Below, piece after piece: positions 19,180 to 30,200 of a stretch of DNA of 64,000 bases (its first letter is position 1; each line of letters begins with the position of its first letter). Under the pieces are notes generated by a model. That model made no database searches. It was not told the origin of the DNA and saw nothing but the letters and a program-made list of their open reading frames with translations. The translations under genes and the position numbers were made by a program. Origin of the DNA: Phytoseiulus persimilis (lineage: Eukaryota; Arthropoda; Arachnida; Mesostigmata; Phytoseiidae); NCBI GenBank assembly GCA_037576195.1, contig JAQZDE010000048.1:24560-88559 (forward strand), in the 5' to 3' direction.

Positions 19180-21638
19180 ATGGACGCGAACGACGATGAA
19201 GCTCCGACAGGCGATTTCGACCCGTACAACATCAATAGCACTGATTTCAATCCCGACCTCTACCTACAGAGAGTTTTCAAAGAGTACCGTTTGACAGAAA
19301 TTATGGACCGTGAGCAACAGATACACCGGGAAGTGCAACTTCTTGACTCCGAAATGCAGCGCCTCGTCTACGATAACTATAATAAGTTCATATCAGCCAC
19401 GGATACAATCAAGAAGATGAAGACGGATTTCCAAACCATGGAACAAGAAATGGAATCACTCGTTGAGAACATGTCGAAAATTTCCGTGTACTCTGGGAAC
19501 GTCTCACAGTCGTTGCACAAGCGGGCTCAACAAGTTGCCAACCTCAACACGACCTCAACTTTACTCAATAGGTTGCAGCGAGTATTTGAACTTCCAGAAA
19601 ACCTGCGGAAGCACAAGAAGAGCGGTCAGTTCGCCCAGGCCGTGACGCTATTCACATCAGCGGAGTCAATTCTAAGTCAATATTCCTACATCGCCTGCTT
19701 CAAAGATATCCATACGGAATGCTTACAAATCGTCGACGAAATCAAAGCCAAGCTCTTGGAGCGCTTCGAAGATCGTCATGTGAACGTGAAAGACCTCTCC
19801 GAGGCCGTTCAACTGCTCAATTCATTGCATGAACCCATCGAGAAGCTCTGTGCGCAATACCTGGAGCAGGCGAGCATCTCACTCAACGGGGATCTAGAGG
19901 TTCTGGTTCGACAGGTTTCTCTAGCAAAGGGTGATACCTCGCCCGCTCCTTCGGGTCTGCCTCCAGAGCTCCATCTCCTCTACTCTACGCCCATGGACGT
20001 CCAACAATTCGTGGATCATTCATGCAACTCTTTCCTTGGGAATATTTCTTTGATAATCGCTTCGTACGCTCAGCTGTTCGTATCCGGAAACGGTCAGGTG
20101 GGCACCTCCATTATGGAGCAGCAGCAGAACTTCGTGCGAAGCCTGATCGAAGAATATTTCAGATTGGTCGCTGAACGTATAGAGGTCGAGAACCGAGTCA
20201 ATAATACTGAGCTCTGCGTGAAGGCTTTGGATAAAACATTCCGAAGAGTTCAAGCGCTAAACAACCTCCTGCCTCAGATGGATCTGAACAGCAAAGTATA
20301 CGAGATCATACAGCATGCGGCCACCAACAAAACGCTGTACTACCTCGACGAAATGAAGCAATGTGTCGTGAATAAGTTAGGCGAGTTGCGTCATGAGCTG
20401 ATCCAACCTTTCAAAGGAAGTCTACCCACGGTCCTGGTGAACCTCGAAGCGGCCATCCTGGAGAAAGTGAAACACGTCCTCTGGGAGATGAGGCACTTCG
20501 TTTCCCCTGACGTCACGTTCGCCTCGAGCCGAGCCCAATTTAGGAGCTTCACCTCAGAGCAGCTGATCAAGAAGAATCTCATAGGACAATTTATCAACTT
20601 CCTTGTGGATGTAATGAGATCCGAGTACTGCGACTTCGGGGGAAATCCCCTGGTTCAGCTAGTTTTGTCAAAACTTTGCCTAGACTTGCGGCACTCATTG
20701 ATCAGGCAAATCTTCAGGATGTGCGACGATGCCATTGAGACGCAGACGGTGGCGACGAACAGGATGGCGACGGACGTGTCGGATTTGGTGCGAAAGGTGG
20801 AGCAGCTATCGGAAGACATGCTGCAAGCATTTGTGGTTCGAGCTGGGGATGTCATCTCCAACATGCTGCGGAAAAGTGTCGATGCCAGGAATTGGGTCAG
20901 TTGCGCGGAGCCGCGCAACGTCAGAGCCGTGATGAAGCGAGTTGTAGAGGATTTGACTCAATTGGACAGTAATATCGGTGAGTGCAATCAATTCCTGCGT
21001 TTCCTCCAGGAGCAGAGTGCGACGCCCACAATGAAGTATCTGAGACCACTGGAACTTCAGAGGAAATGGATTCTGAGGCTTGTCCTCTCGCATTCCAGGA
21101 GAACTATACGAAGAGGGCTCGAGGCGTGAACGCAGCAGTGACTCTAGTCGAAGAACTTATCCTTTCTCACAGCGCTGGGGACCACCCTCGGCCAATACTG
21201 AATGCTCTCTGATGTCCAACTTGAACTTCAACAAACTTTTCACCGAGAAGATCGAGATCATGAGTAAAGTTGAGCCGAACAGGATATCCGTTATGACAGG
21301 CATCATAAAAATTTCCCTGAAAACCCTGTTGGAATGCATACGACTGAAGACATTCGGCAAATTCGGTCTTCAACAGGTTCAGGTCGATGCTCATTACCTT
21401 CATCTGTATCTCTGGAGGTGAGATCCTTGAGAATCGATTCGTCACTCTCAACGATGACGGCGTAGATAGATTTTGAGATCGAAGTTGAAACTTACACCTG
21501 ACCCTTCACAGATTCGTTCAGGACGAGCAGGTGATTTTCGCTCTTCTCGATGAGATTGTTTCCAGTGCAATACACCGGTGCTTGGATCCCGTGCTCATGG
21601 AACAAAGCGTCGTAGAAGTAATCAGCGATAGAGGCTGA
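19180..21638 (+). CDS. VPS51: Vacuolar protein sorting-associated protein 51 (GARP/EARP tethering complex subunit), three exons
   Basis: Model: exons 19180-20977, 21099-21417 and 21512-21638, 747 aa (human 782). VPS51 (Ang2/Fat-free) is the shared subunit of GARP and EARP, which tether endosome-derived vesicles at the trans-Golgi or recycling endosomes. The N-terminus has the family block around [16 protein letters not shown] followed by a coiled-coil region. After [15 protein letters not shown] the open frame runs on through a 121-base intron and stops at 21127. Splicing GGTGAG to TTCCAG restores the conserved [28 protein letters not shown] and FGLQQVQVD segments. A last short exon gives [16 protein letters not shown] and ends [10 protein letters not shown], as in human. 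Confidence 0.95.
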
Positions 21639-21643
21639 GGTAG

Positions 21644-21649
21644 AATAAA
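21644..21649 (+). terminator. Polyadenylation signal of VPS51
   Basis: AATAAA begins only six bases after the VPS51 stop. The 3' UTR would be very short. Confidence 0.6.
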
Positions 21650-21697
21650 TTATGCACACGTTCTTAAAGATCTTTGGCTGGATATACCTATCCGCAC

Positions 21698-21703
21698 TTT
21701 ATT
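21698..21703 (-). terminator. Polyadenylation signal of the DUF4590 gene
   Basis: TTTATT on the plus strand, so AATAAA in the transcript, about 75 bases after the minus-strand stop at 21776. Confidence 0.5.
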
Positions 21704-21775
21704 ACAGCGGCCCATTTTGCAACAATTAACGGGTGTGGCGAGTTTCGTTCCCGGATTCTAGTGCAATACGATCTG

Positions 21776-22545
21776 TCATCTCTGCTTTTTAAGCTCTTTT
21801 TCAAACTGACACTTGTAGCAGGGCCTCACATTGTTGATTTTCCTGATAGTTAGACGATTCCCGAAAGTTGAACCCTCTCTGTAGCGATTCTCACAGCAGC
21901 CACTCAGCTGATGATAGCGCAGTGCATCGATGTAGATGGTTGCGTTGAAATTCTGGCCCATGGAACGCCTTGAGGTGAAGGACAAGGTGTCGCCGTTTGA
22001 GACAACTCCGTGGAAAATCGTGAGTGGGTTTCGGCCTCCTAAGATACCATTTGAAATGAGTGAACTGAACAAAGTTTCTTGGGAATCCGTTCAACATTCA
22101 AGTTGGCTAAACAAGTGAGAGATTTAAAATTTCTCGAAAAACATTGCCTCACAAATTCTAACTCTCGAGACATGGACCCATTGCGGCACTTTGATCTCAA
22201 CTGAAACCCAATGCAGTGGGAATGTGTCGCGTTGTTCGGAATCGAGATATTGCCACAGCCATCTCAGGGACGCAAGAACACACCTGCCGGTTGTTGCTTG
22301 ATAGTTAGCCTGTAGCTGGCTCCTCGAAGGCCGCCGTTAAATTCGAGAGTGAACTCTGCTCCTGATTCACGGGTTCCTGAGGGAGTCTGCGCCCGCCTGC
22401 GTTGTTGAGGCGTGGCGGGCGCGATTCGAGTCGACTTCAGTGATGTACTGGAGGAGGACCTCTTCGTAGTGGGGAGCATCTTGAATGCGTCCAGATAAGG
22501 ACTGTGCTTTGCAAGAGTATCCCGAACTACCGTTTCGACATACAT
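21776..22545 (-). CDS. Small DUF4590-domain protein, similar to the conserved core of glutamate-rich protein 3
   Basis: Model: exons 22545-22284 and 22038-21776, 174 aa, from the first ATG (MYVETVVRD). Exon 1 ends GCAG|GTGTGT and exon 2 begins after ATCTTAG; the phase 1 join gives QQPAGGRNPLTIFHG. The second exon carries the DUF4590 signature as I remember it from ERICH3: GDTLSFTSRR, an SGCCENRYREGS block and a terminal RPCYKC. The conserved cysteine pair and CxxC suggest a structured or metal-binding core; that is inference. A basic Ser/Arg/Pro-rich region precedes it. Human ERICH3 is far longer, so this is either a minimal family member or the end of a gene with more 5' exons. It is tail to tail with VPS51, the stops being 137 bases apart. 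Confidence 0.7.
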
Positions 22546-22955
22546 GTCAGGGGAGCACAGACACGCTCACACATGCACCCAGACATGCACTAAAACTTCA
22601 CGAAGAGGTGGAGGTCGTCATAGAAACCGTGTCAACTGACCCACTTCTATACTACGTGCGCTTCGAGAATCGTTAGCCTCCGGTCGTTACCATCTCCGTT
22701 CTTTCGTCGAATATGGGAACTGCCCGCGGGGAGCTCATTGGGCTGTCCATACGATTGGGTTTCATTCCCGACAGACGAGAGTGATGCTTGTGGGAAATCT
22801 CTCGAAGAGGTCACGAGGCACGGAACCAGAAACCTTGACACAGCCTTTTAAACCAGCGAAAAAATCTGATCTTGCGGAGCGGGACCCGAAACTCGAATGC
22901 CACTAATTCAGCCCCCGTTCTCTCTTGAATTCCCTACATCGCGCTTCCCTCGTTT

Positions 22956-23421
22956 CCCCACGGCGATAATCTTTTTCCCGTCCTGCATGGTGCCAGTCAT
23001 GGCACGAGGGCCCGAAGGGAGATGTGAGAAATTTTTCAGGAATGGTCGATGGTCTCAGTCATGCCTGTTCGAGAGGCTCTTTCACGGAAACTACTCAAGA
23101 AGATCCAAAGTCATCCAAAAAGTCTCATCCACCAAGATGGATGGTTGGATGCAGCAATGATCTATCAGAGGCTTTCAGTAGCGATACCGGAGTTTGATTC
23201 GCTATTTATAAATACTGGGGTACCGGTCAACTGGACCGCGGCGCGGCGTCAACTCGAGCCTTGCCGTCAACTGGGCCATGGCTTCGCTCGCGCAGTTCCC
23301 TCTATTCGCTCGCTTAGCTCAACGCGCTCATGAGAACGGAGTCGACATCCTGGAAACGTGCTGGAAGCGTTTCAAAGGAGATGAGCCTCCGTTTATCCGC
23401 CTCCAGGTTGATATGCCGCTT
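22956..23421 (+). CDS. Unassigned possible coding fragment in two overlapping frames
   Basis: Two protein-like open frames meet here. One (from about 23049) includes LLKKIQSHPKSLIHQDGWLD. The other (open from about 23240, ATG at 23278) reads MASLAQFPLFARLAQRAHEN and ends near 23406 at a possible donor CTCCAG|GTTGAT. They are offset in frame across a GTCAACT direct repeat at about 23225-23272. This could be one gene with a frameshift or a small unrecognised intron. I do not recognise the protein. The retrotransposon begins about 150 bases further right. Confidence 0.25.
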
Positions 23422-23559
23422 CTCGTTCGAAATCGCGGCGACGCGACTTTCCATTCTCGATCTCGATCAATTGTTTGATTTATCAACCATTTCTTGTCGA
23501 TATACACATATCTCTTTGTAAGCAAGAAACCCCATAATCGGGGGCGAGGACACTCTGCT

Positions 23560-25010
23560 GCTAAGGATTGTTAGTCGTTGATCTTGCAAGTGCGTGATAT
23601 GTGTTCTTTCGTTGCTCTCTCCCATCTTCCTAGACTCCGTGTGGTCCGCTCTACATTTCCTCTCGTTGAGTCTTCATGTAGGCCTCGTCTTCTGCGGATC
23701 TCCGCTTCATTCCGCTGTTCTTCCTTACACTCCATTATCACGTGCTCTAGGGACTCTATGTGACGCCCGCATCGTACACATTTGCCATCACCTCGCTCGA
23801 ATCTTGCTCTGAGAGAGTTGGTGCTTAGGAAGCCTTTGTATTTTGTATTGCCTATATATTCCTAGGCTAGTTTCGCTTTCCATGCCTTCTCCCCATTCTT
23901 TATCAGTACATGTTCTGATTTGTTGCTTCTGATTGTTCTGAATTGCAGTACGTCAGCGCGGGCACACATGTCGCCTCCCCTAGTATCTTGGCCGTCTCAC
24001 ACCTATTAAACTTCCACAGCGATTTGGCGTACATTCGTCTGAGCGTTTTCGTGGCTTTCTCTTTCCACAGTTTCTCTTGTTCAGCAAGGTAGTTCCTGTC
24101 ATTGCTTAGTAGGAACCAAAGATATTTATACGGCTTCGCTCTTGGGATCAGTTGTCCCTGAATGTCGAGCCCGGGGTTCAGGCCACTTCCCGGCTCGTTG
24201 AAGTCAATGGTTGCTGATTTTATCGGGTTGAATACCAGAATCAGCTCATTACTCTCCTCTTTTTTGATCTGTAGCAGCTGTTCAATCCGTGCCCATGCAT
24301 AAGGAATCAGAATTAGGTGATCGGCGTGAACTATCCCCGGGTGTAGTTTTTCTCGCGTTTCTAGCCTCTCAAATATGTTTTTAGAGGTCCTGGTGATGAT
24401 CCCTTCGCCGGATTCTACTTTTTTTTTAGCTTCGATATGTATAACATGAAGAGCGTGGGTGACAGGGCGCATCCTTGTCTTAGGCCTCGGTTCAGCCTCA
24501 CTCTTCTCGATTCCTCCCCCCTATCTTTGGGACAACCCAGGTTGTCACTATTGAGTACCCTAAGTAGGTCTTTGAGGTTCCTGCGTGTCCCGAATTCGCA
24601 TGAGATCTGTCAGAGCTTTTCTCTGTGTACTTTGTCATATGCTTTTGAGCAGTCGAGGAGTTTTCAGCGCCCTACCGTCCTTCCTCGTCATCTCTATGAT
24701 GGAGGTGACCATGAATAAACAGTAAATCATCCCCTCGTATGTCTCGTCGTTATCCGTTGCGCATCTCACTCAGGATATCGTGCTCTCCTATCCAGTCATG
24801 TATTTTCCTGTTGATTACTCTGGGAAAAATACGTTTTAGAAGATCTGTTAACGTCTGTGAAATTTATTTCTAACTCCGTGATTTTCCTCCTTTCCTCTCT
24901 TGTTCTGCCCCCAGCTAGGATGGAAGCGCATATCCATAGGGTGTCTAGATTAACAAACACATTTTCATTTTTCATGCCTGCAGTCTTTCGCTTCTGTGGG
25001 CAGGACACCT
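23560..25010 (-). mobile_element. Degenerate non-LTR retrotransposon (reverse transcriptase 3' half)
   Basis: The minus strand reads as the C-terminal half of a LINE ORF2 in several broken frames. From right to left they give KIHDWIGEHDILSEM, then GLRQGCALSPTLF (RT core motif), then PGSGLNPGLDIQGQLIPRAK and ATKTLRRMYAKSLWKFNR, then a terminal Cys-His segment CVRCGRHIESLEHVIMEC. In-frame stops and several frame changes mean it cannot encode a working protein. The longest intact piece is 24472-23903. The 5' end is truncated or unrecognisable, which is typical of LINE copies. Element boundaries are approximate; no target-site duplication was identified. Confidence 0.85.
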
Positions 25011-25254
25011 CATCCCATTTTTCCTATGGTTTTCTTCAGCGAGGTTCTTGGTATGGGTTTCTCCCTGTGGTACCCGTGGTCGGATATGGGACGACGGCCA
25101 CAGAGTACGGAGCGTTCCCGCTCCACCCCTGTGCGCACTCCTTTGGGCGCCTCTGTCTCTGGCTCGATGGCATGCGCTTCTACCCAGAACCAGATTTTCA
25201 GGAAGTGAGCGACGCTTCCCATGCATCGGGGTTCGTGGGGCATGTATGAATCAG

Positions 25255-25734
25255 CTACCAAACATGTGATTGGCTGAATCTGTCCACCGTCTCAGCGGAT
25301 GGAGGGGGAGTTGAGTGAGGTCGAGTTGAGAGTAGCCACCTCCCACGCTGTAAGTATCGAAAAAACTTCCGAGGAGCATATGTTCCAACTGGCATGAGTG
25401 TCAGAGGGGGTTCGTGGATTTTCGAAGGCGAGCGAGCGACATCGATGACCGTATATTTCAGCATGAGCTTCGATGAATTCGTCGGAAGGAAATCAACCGC
25501 TACTTCGTTGAATTGATTAATTGTTTTATTTGAACAATTTCGCATTTCTTCTGGATCATAAGGTGTTGATATCATCGTCGTCGTAACCATATTGTCAGCT
25601 TCCGGCTCACCCGGGGTTGTAACTGCAATTTTTACATAACAGATTGGCGGTGAAACTCCCTTTCGGTTTTTTCCTCCAACTAGTGGATGATATAAATAGT
25701 CTACTCTATGTACAACATAACAGTCAGATTTCAT
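25255..25734 (-). CDS. Unassigned open frame, 159 codons
   Basis: Starts at an ATG (MKSDCYVVHRVDYLYHPL) and stops at 25255. The first two thirds are protein-like, with two cysteines about 30 residues apart and potential N-glycosylation sites (NCS, NKT, NSS). The last third is low-complexity. The DNA is more AT-rich than the neighbouring genes. It lies just beyond the truncated side of the retrotransposon, so it may be an exon of an unrelated gene, another element or chance. I do not recognise it. Confidence 0.25.
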   Translation of the reverse strand: MKSDCYVVHRVDYLYHPLVGGKNRKGVSPPICYVKIAVTTPGEPEADNMVTTTMISTPYDPEEMRNCSNKTINQFNEVAVDFLPTNSSKLMLKYTVIDVARSPSKIHEPPLTLMPVGTYAPRKFFRYLQRGRWLLSTRPHSTPPPSAETVDRFSQSHVW

Positions 25735-27209
25735 GGAGCTCTAACGTTCGTCATCGGCACTAGCGTCTTGATGCGGGAGGGCTGAAAACGACTGAGTTTT
25801 GGAATTTCAGGGATCAAGTTCCACTCTCACATTTCTAGTTTTATCTTGTATTTGAATTTCGGCGTTTCGATAGAGGATTTCAGAAGAATCCCATGATTCG
25901 TCGGGTGAATCAGGCAACTTGTTGGAGGAAACAGTGATGTTGGAGGTAGATTCCCAACGCCTTTTGTTTCTAGTCGGGTCAAGGGATCGTATGCCAGCTC
26001 GACGCTACGAGACGTTAGCACTCGAATATCAGCATTATTGGACGAGGCTACTACAAGAGTCGACCTGTCGAAGACGAAAGCGCTCTACTATTGATGCGTA
26101 GATACGGGTCTCAGGATCTAAAAATCACATATGAAGGGATTGCCTTGATGTGGATCTAAGGAGCTCGGGGAGCTACGGTCCAGAATCATCCATGCAATTC
26201 TTTGGAACAATGGAGAAACACAGCACACCTTGTCATGGTGCGAGACAATGGTGTACAAAGTACGAATTGCCTGCGCGCAGCAGCCGAGCTTCCAGAGAGG
26301 CTTTCGAGCTCCGAATTCGGGTCGGAGGCCGCTGCGCCTGCCTGATCGACGCACGGAAAAGGTTTCCATTCAATCTAGAGTATCGGGTGGAATCTCACGC
26401 AGCTCTCTTCGGACGATTCTGGATTTTTTTCCAATGCGGCACGACTGGGATGCATAGCCAGAAAAGAACAAGAGGGGGCCGATCAAGTTTGTGAATAGGG
26501 CAATGTACTCGAACGAACGGTCGCTTTCTAGAATGCGGCAAAAGGCGGTGAAACGGGAACGAAGCTTCACAAAGATCGAGTCATCCGAGTGGGTTCAGAA
26601 TCGTCGTCTCTCGGGATCGTTCCTCCCGTTTCCGACTCTCAGCGACTTTCACAACTTGTTCAACTTCACACGAACGGACGAATTGACGAGTTCTGGACAC
26701 CAACGGCGTTCAAGGGTCTGACAGGGATCGCGACCCGGCGATAATGTCTGTAGTCCATGTCGAGGCCTAGCAGGCCTCAGTCCACTGTCCCAGCTCAATA
26801 CAAGATTCGTCAGTTCCTCTGGTGGCTGTGGAGGGCGTTCAAAAACGTGGAAAGTGTCGATATGGAAGGAAACCAAACGGAAAAATGAGTCTCGGCTGGA
26901 AATCGTAGCCCTCTTCACCAACGCGGTCGACCATATGTATGAGCACTAACTCTACGCGTCATCGGACTCATAGAAAGCTAATCGAAATCCGCTTTCATTT
27001 TCCTTTCTGCTCAGTTCACTAAATCTCTACGCTGACGAAATATGATTTTAGCTTCCTCGATATCTTGCTTTCTCTTTCATATTTCCATAGCTCGCGTGCT
27101 CCAGATCGGTATCTGGAAACGGAGTCAAACGAACAAATTTAAGGCGTGGATCGCTTCGTGCCTCTCCCCTTCGACGCCCCCAGAGAAAAACACTAAATAC
27201 CCACCAGAT
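25735..27209. other. Spacer before SYAP1
   Basis: No gene I can support. A short minus-strand open frame at 25827-26021 is mildly protein-like but isolated. The rest looks non-coding. Confidence 0.45.
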
Positions 27210-30200
27210 TCACTTCCTGGTGGCGGACAACAGCTTTTGAATCTCATCTTCGAGATCCTCGTCGTCTGCTCCGGTTCCCGGAGCTCCCTCTGAGCTCACG
27301 ACCTCATAGCCATCCAACTCCTTTTCGATCTCCTGCTCGAGATCGGCGTCGGTTTTTGCAGTCACGCTTCCGACGCCAAGCTGCTGCATGCCTTTTGCAA
27401 GGTCTTCGGCGTTCACCTGCAAGAGATTGAGGTTCTCGCGTGGTTCACTCGGAGGCATACCGGGGACCGGATGGAAGCCGTCATTACCAATTTTCCCGTC
27501 TACTTCATGTTCTCGCGGTCCTAAACGTCCAAGTCGCTAACCTTTCCTTCGCATGAATCCGAGACGAAATCAGAAGGGATTCCACTATCTTGACCATCAT
27601 CATCTGAAAAAATTTCAGCCACTGACTTATCCGGGAAGACCTCAGCGAAAGCCTAAAAATACAACCAAAAATGTCCTGCCGATAGAGGCTGCTGTTCTCG
27701 AGAAAGGATCAGATATCAGATGACGAGATCAGGCTGCCACAGGGGCCCTGTTCGTCAGCCGATTGGGGGGGTGAAGTTTGGAGACCCTTATCCTCAAAAT
27801 CGGAGCCACGTACAGCGTAAGACAGAGAGCGGCTCCCTGCTGTACTCACCCTTGCCATCATCGGAGGGGGTCTGCGGCCCCGAAGCCGTAGAAGTATCGG
27901 TACTGCCCCCGTCGCCAGCCTTTGCCAACGAGTTCAACTGAGTGGATTGCTTCACGAGAGAAACGCGATAGAAGTAATTGCGCCAAAAATCCTGCGGAGA
28001 GCGATATGAATACGGGTCAGATCCTGGGACATGAAGCAGATTCGAGTACATTTTGGTGACGTTGCCGATTTTGTCTTTGGAGTCGATAGAGATCAGGCAG
28101 CTTTCTCCCGGGCGTTGTGGGGCTGTTTGGGAATTAACACGATCCTCGTTTATACCCGAATGAACAGCGCAATCAACGGAATGACCAATCCTAAAAAAGC
28201 GCCCGACGAGCTCAATGATGAGGATGGCTCGAAACTTCGGCGGTTTGAGATATACTACGGTTCAACGATAACTCGAATCCCAACAAGTGAGGAGCGTTCA
28301 GCTCTCGATCTCCTCGACGTGACAGCATCAATCGAACTCAGAGAGCCCAGAGCGTTATCGCTGTCGTACGTTCGTGGTCACGGCTGTCCACAGAGAGCTA
28401 ATGAGTCTTTGAGAGTCGTGTTTACGATTCCAGTCGACTCTCGGATTTGGAGCTCTGCGACGAAGTGTTTCGAACTATCTCTTTTTCAGCGGCGCAGGGA
28501 GTGAACCCAAGCCGCCCTCAGATGTTCGACACTCCTCGGATCTTCACTTGCACAGACGTCTGGATGAGTGTGGTAAATATTGAGGAAGCTGTCTCAGACG
28601 ACTGACCTGTTCGTTGATAAGCTTAGGCACGAGATCGAATCTCATTCTTTCAAGTCGTGGATCTTCTTTAAGCATTGCCATAGCGATCGGAGCGAACTGG
28701 CCCTCAAAATCGAATTCAAATTTGACGCCTGTGCGGAAAGGGAGCAAAGAAGAAGGTTATATCGATGACAGGCGTTCACGACCAGCCGAGCGGATCCAAG
28801 GCGGCCGAGGAAAGATCTATATTTCATTTCTACACGGGAGCGAGATAGCGTTCGCTTTTTGATCGTAACTGTCGACGGGAGTCAGGTTCAAGTTGTAACA
28901 AAAATTCCGAGAGGAGGAGGAGGGTGAGGCTCGACTCAGAGTAAAATGATAGAACTGCGGATATGTTTACAAGAAGCATCAGCATCGCGAGGCCCCCGCG
29001 TTGAATTTACGATTGAACTATGATGGGAAACTCTGATTATTGCAACAGCAATTGACTCACCATTAGGCGGATTCCTAACAAAAGTGCGTTTGTCTTCGGA
29101 TAACGAAAGAATTTGCTTTTTAACTTCGTCTGGGTTTTCGCATCCTGTCCAAGGAAGGCTTCCTGAAGAGTTCTTCGTTAGCGAGGCCAGGAACGATGCC
29201 TGCTCGTGGTTGAAGTCCGCTAGGATGCTCTGCAAGCAAAATAGCACACCTACTACACCTGCGTAGATTCATTTATGAGCTTGGAACTCGCTAACCTATT
29301 TACGTTTCATCGATTCAGCAGCGGCTGCGAGCCTCGTACTGATCTCACGGAACCTTTTGATATTTGGTTTTGGCGGACAGGCAGGCTAACAGCTTTGCGA
29401 GTAGCCGGGAAAGAGACACGCAAGTCGAAGCGCACGGAAAAATCCGTGGTTCACAGAGCGAAACTCGAATCAGAACGTAGAACTGCAGTGTCTTCAGACC
29501 AGCTGCTGCCCAGGAGCATCGAATGAGTGTGTTATGTTTTTTTTTCAATCACAGAGAGCAGCGTGCACCACGCGACTCGAGTTGTCAGACTTGGGAACTG
29601 ACAGGACACGAGGGCGGAACTCCTAAGACGAAAGAAGACGCCTGCTTACATGATGGAACCACTTATGGGACCTTCCTCTACGGCTTTCTAGCAGCGAAAA
29701 ACGAGTGAGGGCATTGCGAATGCAAGAATGGAAGAGCGCAGTGAGGAACACAAAATTTAATGGCCTGTACTTGATTTAGGCAATCAACTCCGTTCAGCAA
29801 ACCGCAGAGAATATAACAGCGTTTGTGCAATCCACGGAGTAGAGTTGCCCTGCTCCCCAGAGTCCGCGCGGCGCTAGTTGGCTCGGGTCGACGAGCTGAC
29901 TGTGCGGGCGGACATATGAACGAGCCTGCCTCTGGTCCCTCCCCCGTTTGGTCCTCCCAAGGTCAGCACCGCAAGCAGGCCGGCGCAGATTGTCGCTCAG
30001 CAACTTGTAGCTCTACTGGATTACGGAGAGTCTGCTAATAAATAAGCGTGTCTTCCCGGTGCTCGGAGTCTTTCCCCGACATCGGTCCTCGAGAACGCGC
30101 GCAAGCAAGCGAGCAGGCTTTTCCGGCGGCGAGAAAACCGTAACCGTTGCTCTCATCAACGGGCGTAGGTCTCCACGCCTACGAGCTCCGGGCCGTAGCG

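Noticed and set aside
20982-21212. Alternative 32-base intron in VPS51 (20978 to 21009)
   Set aside because: Too short for a normal animal intron, and it leads to a frame without the conserved C-terminus; the acceptor at 21098 restores it.
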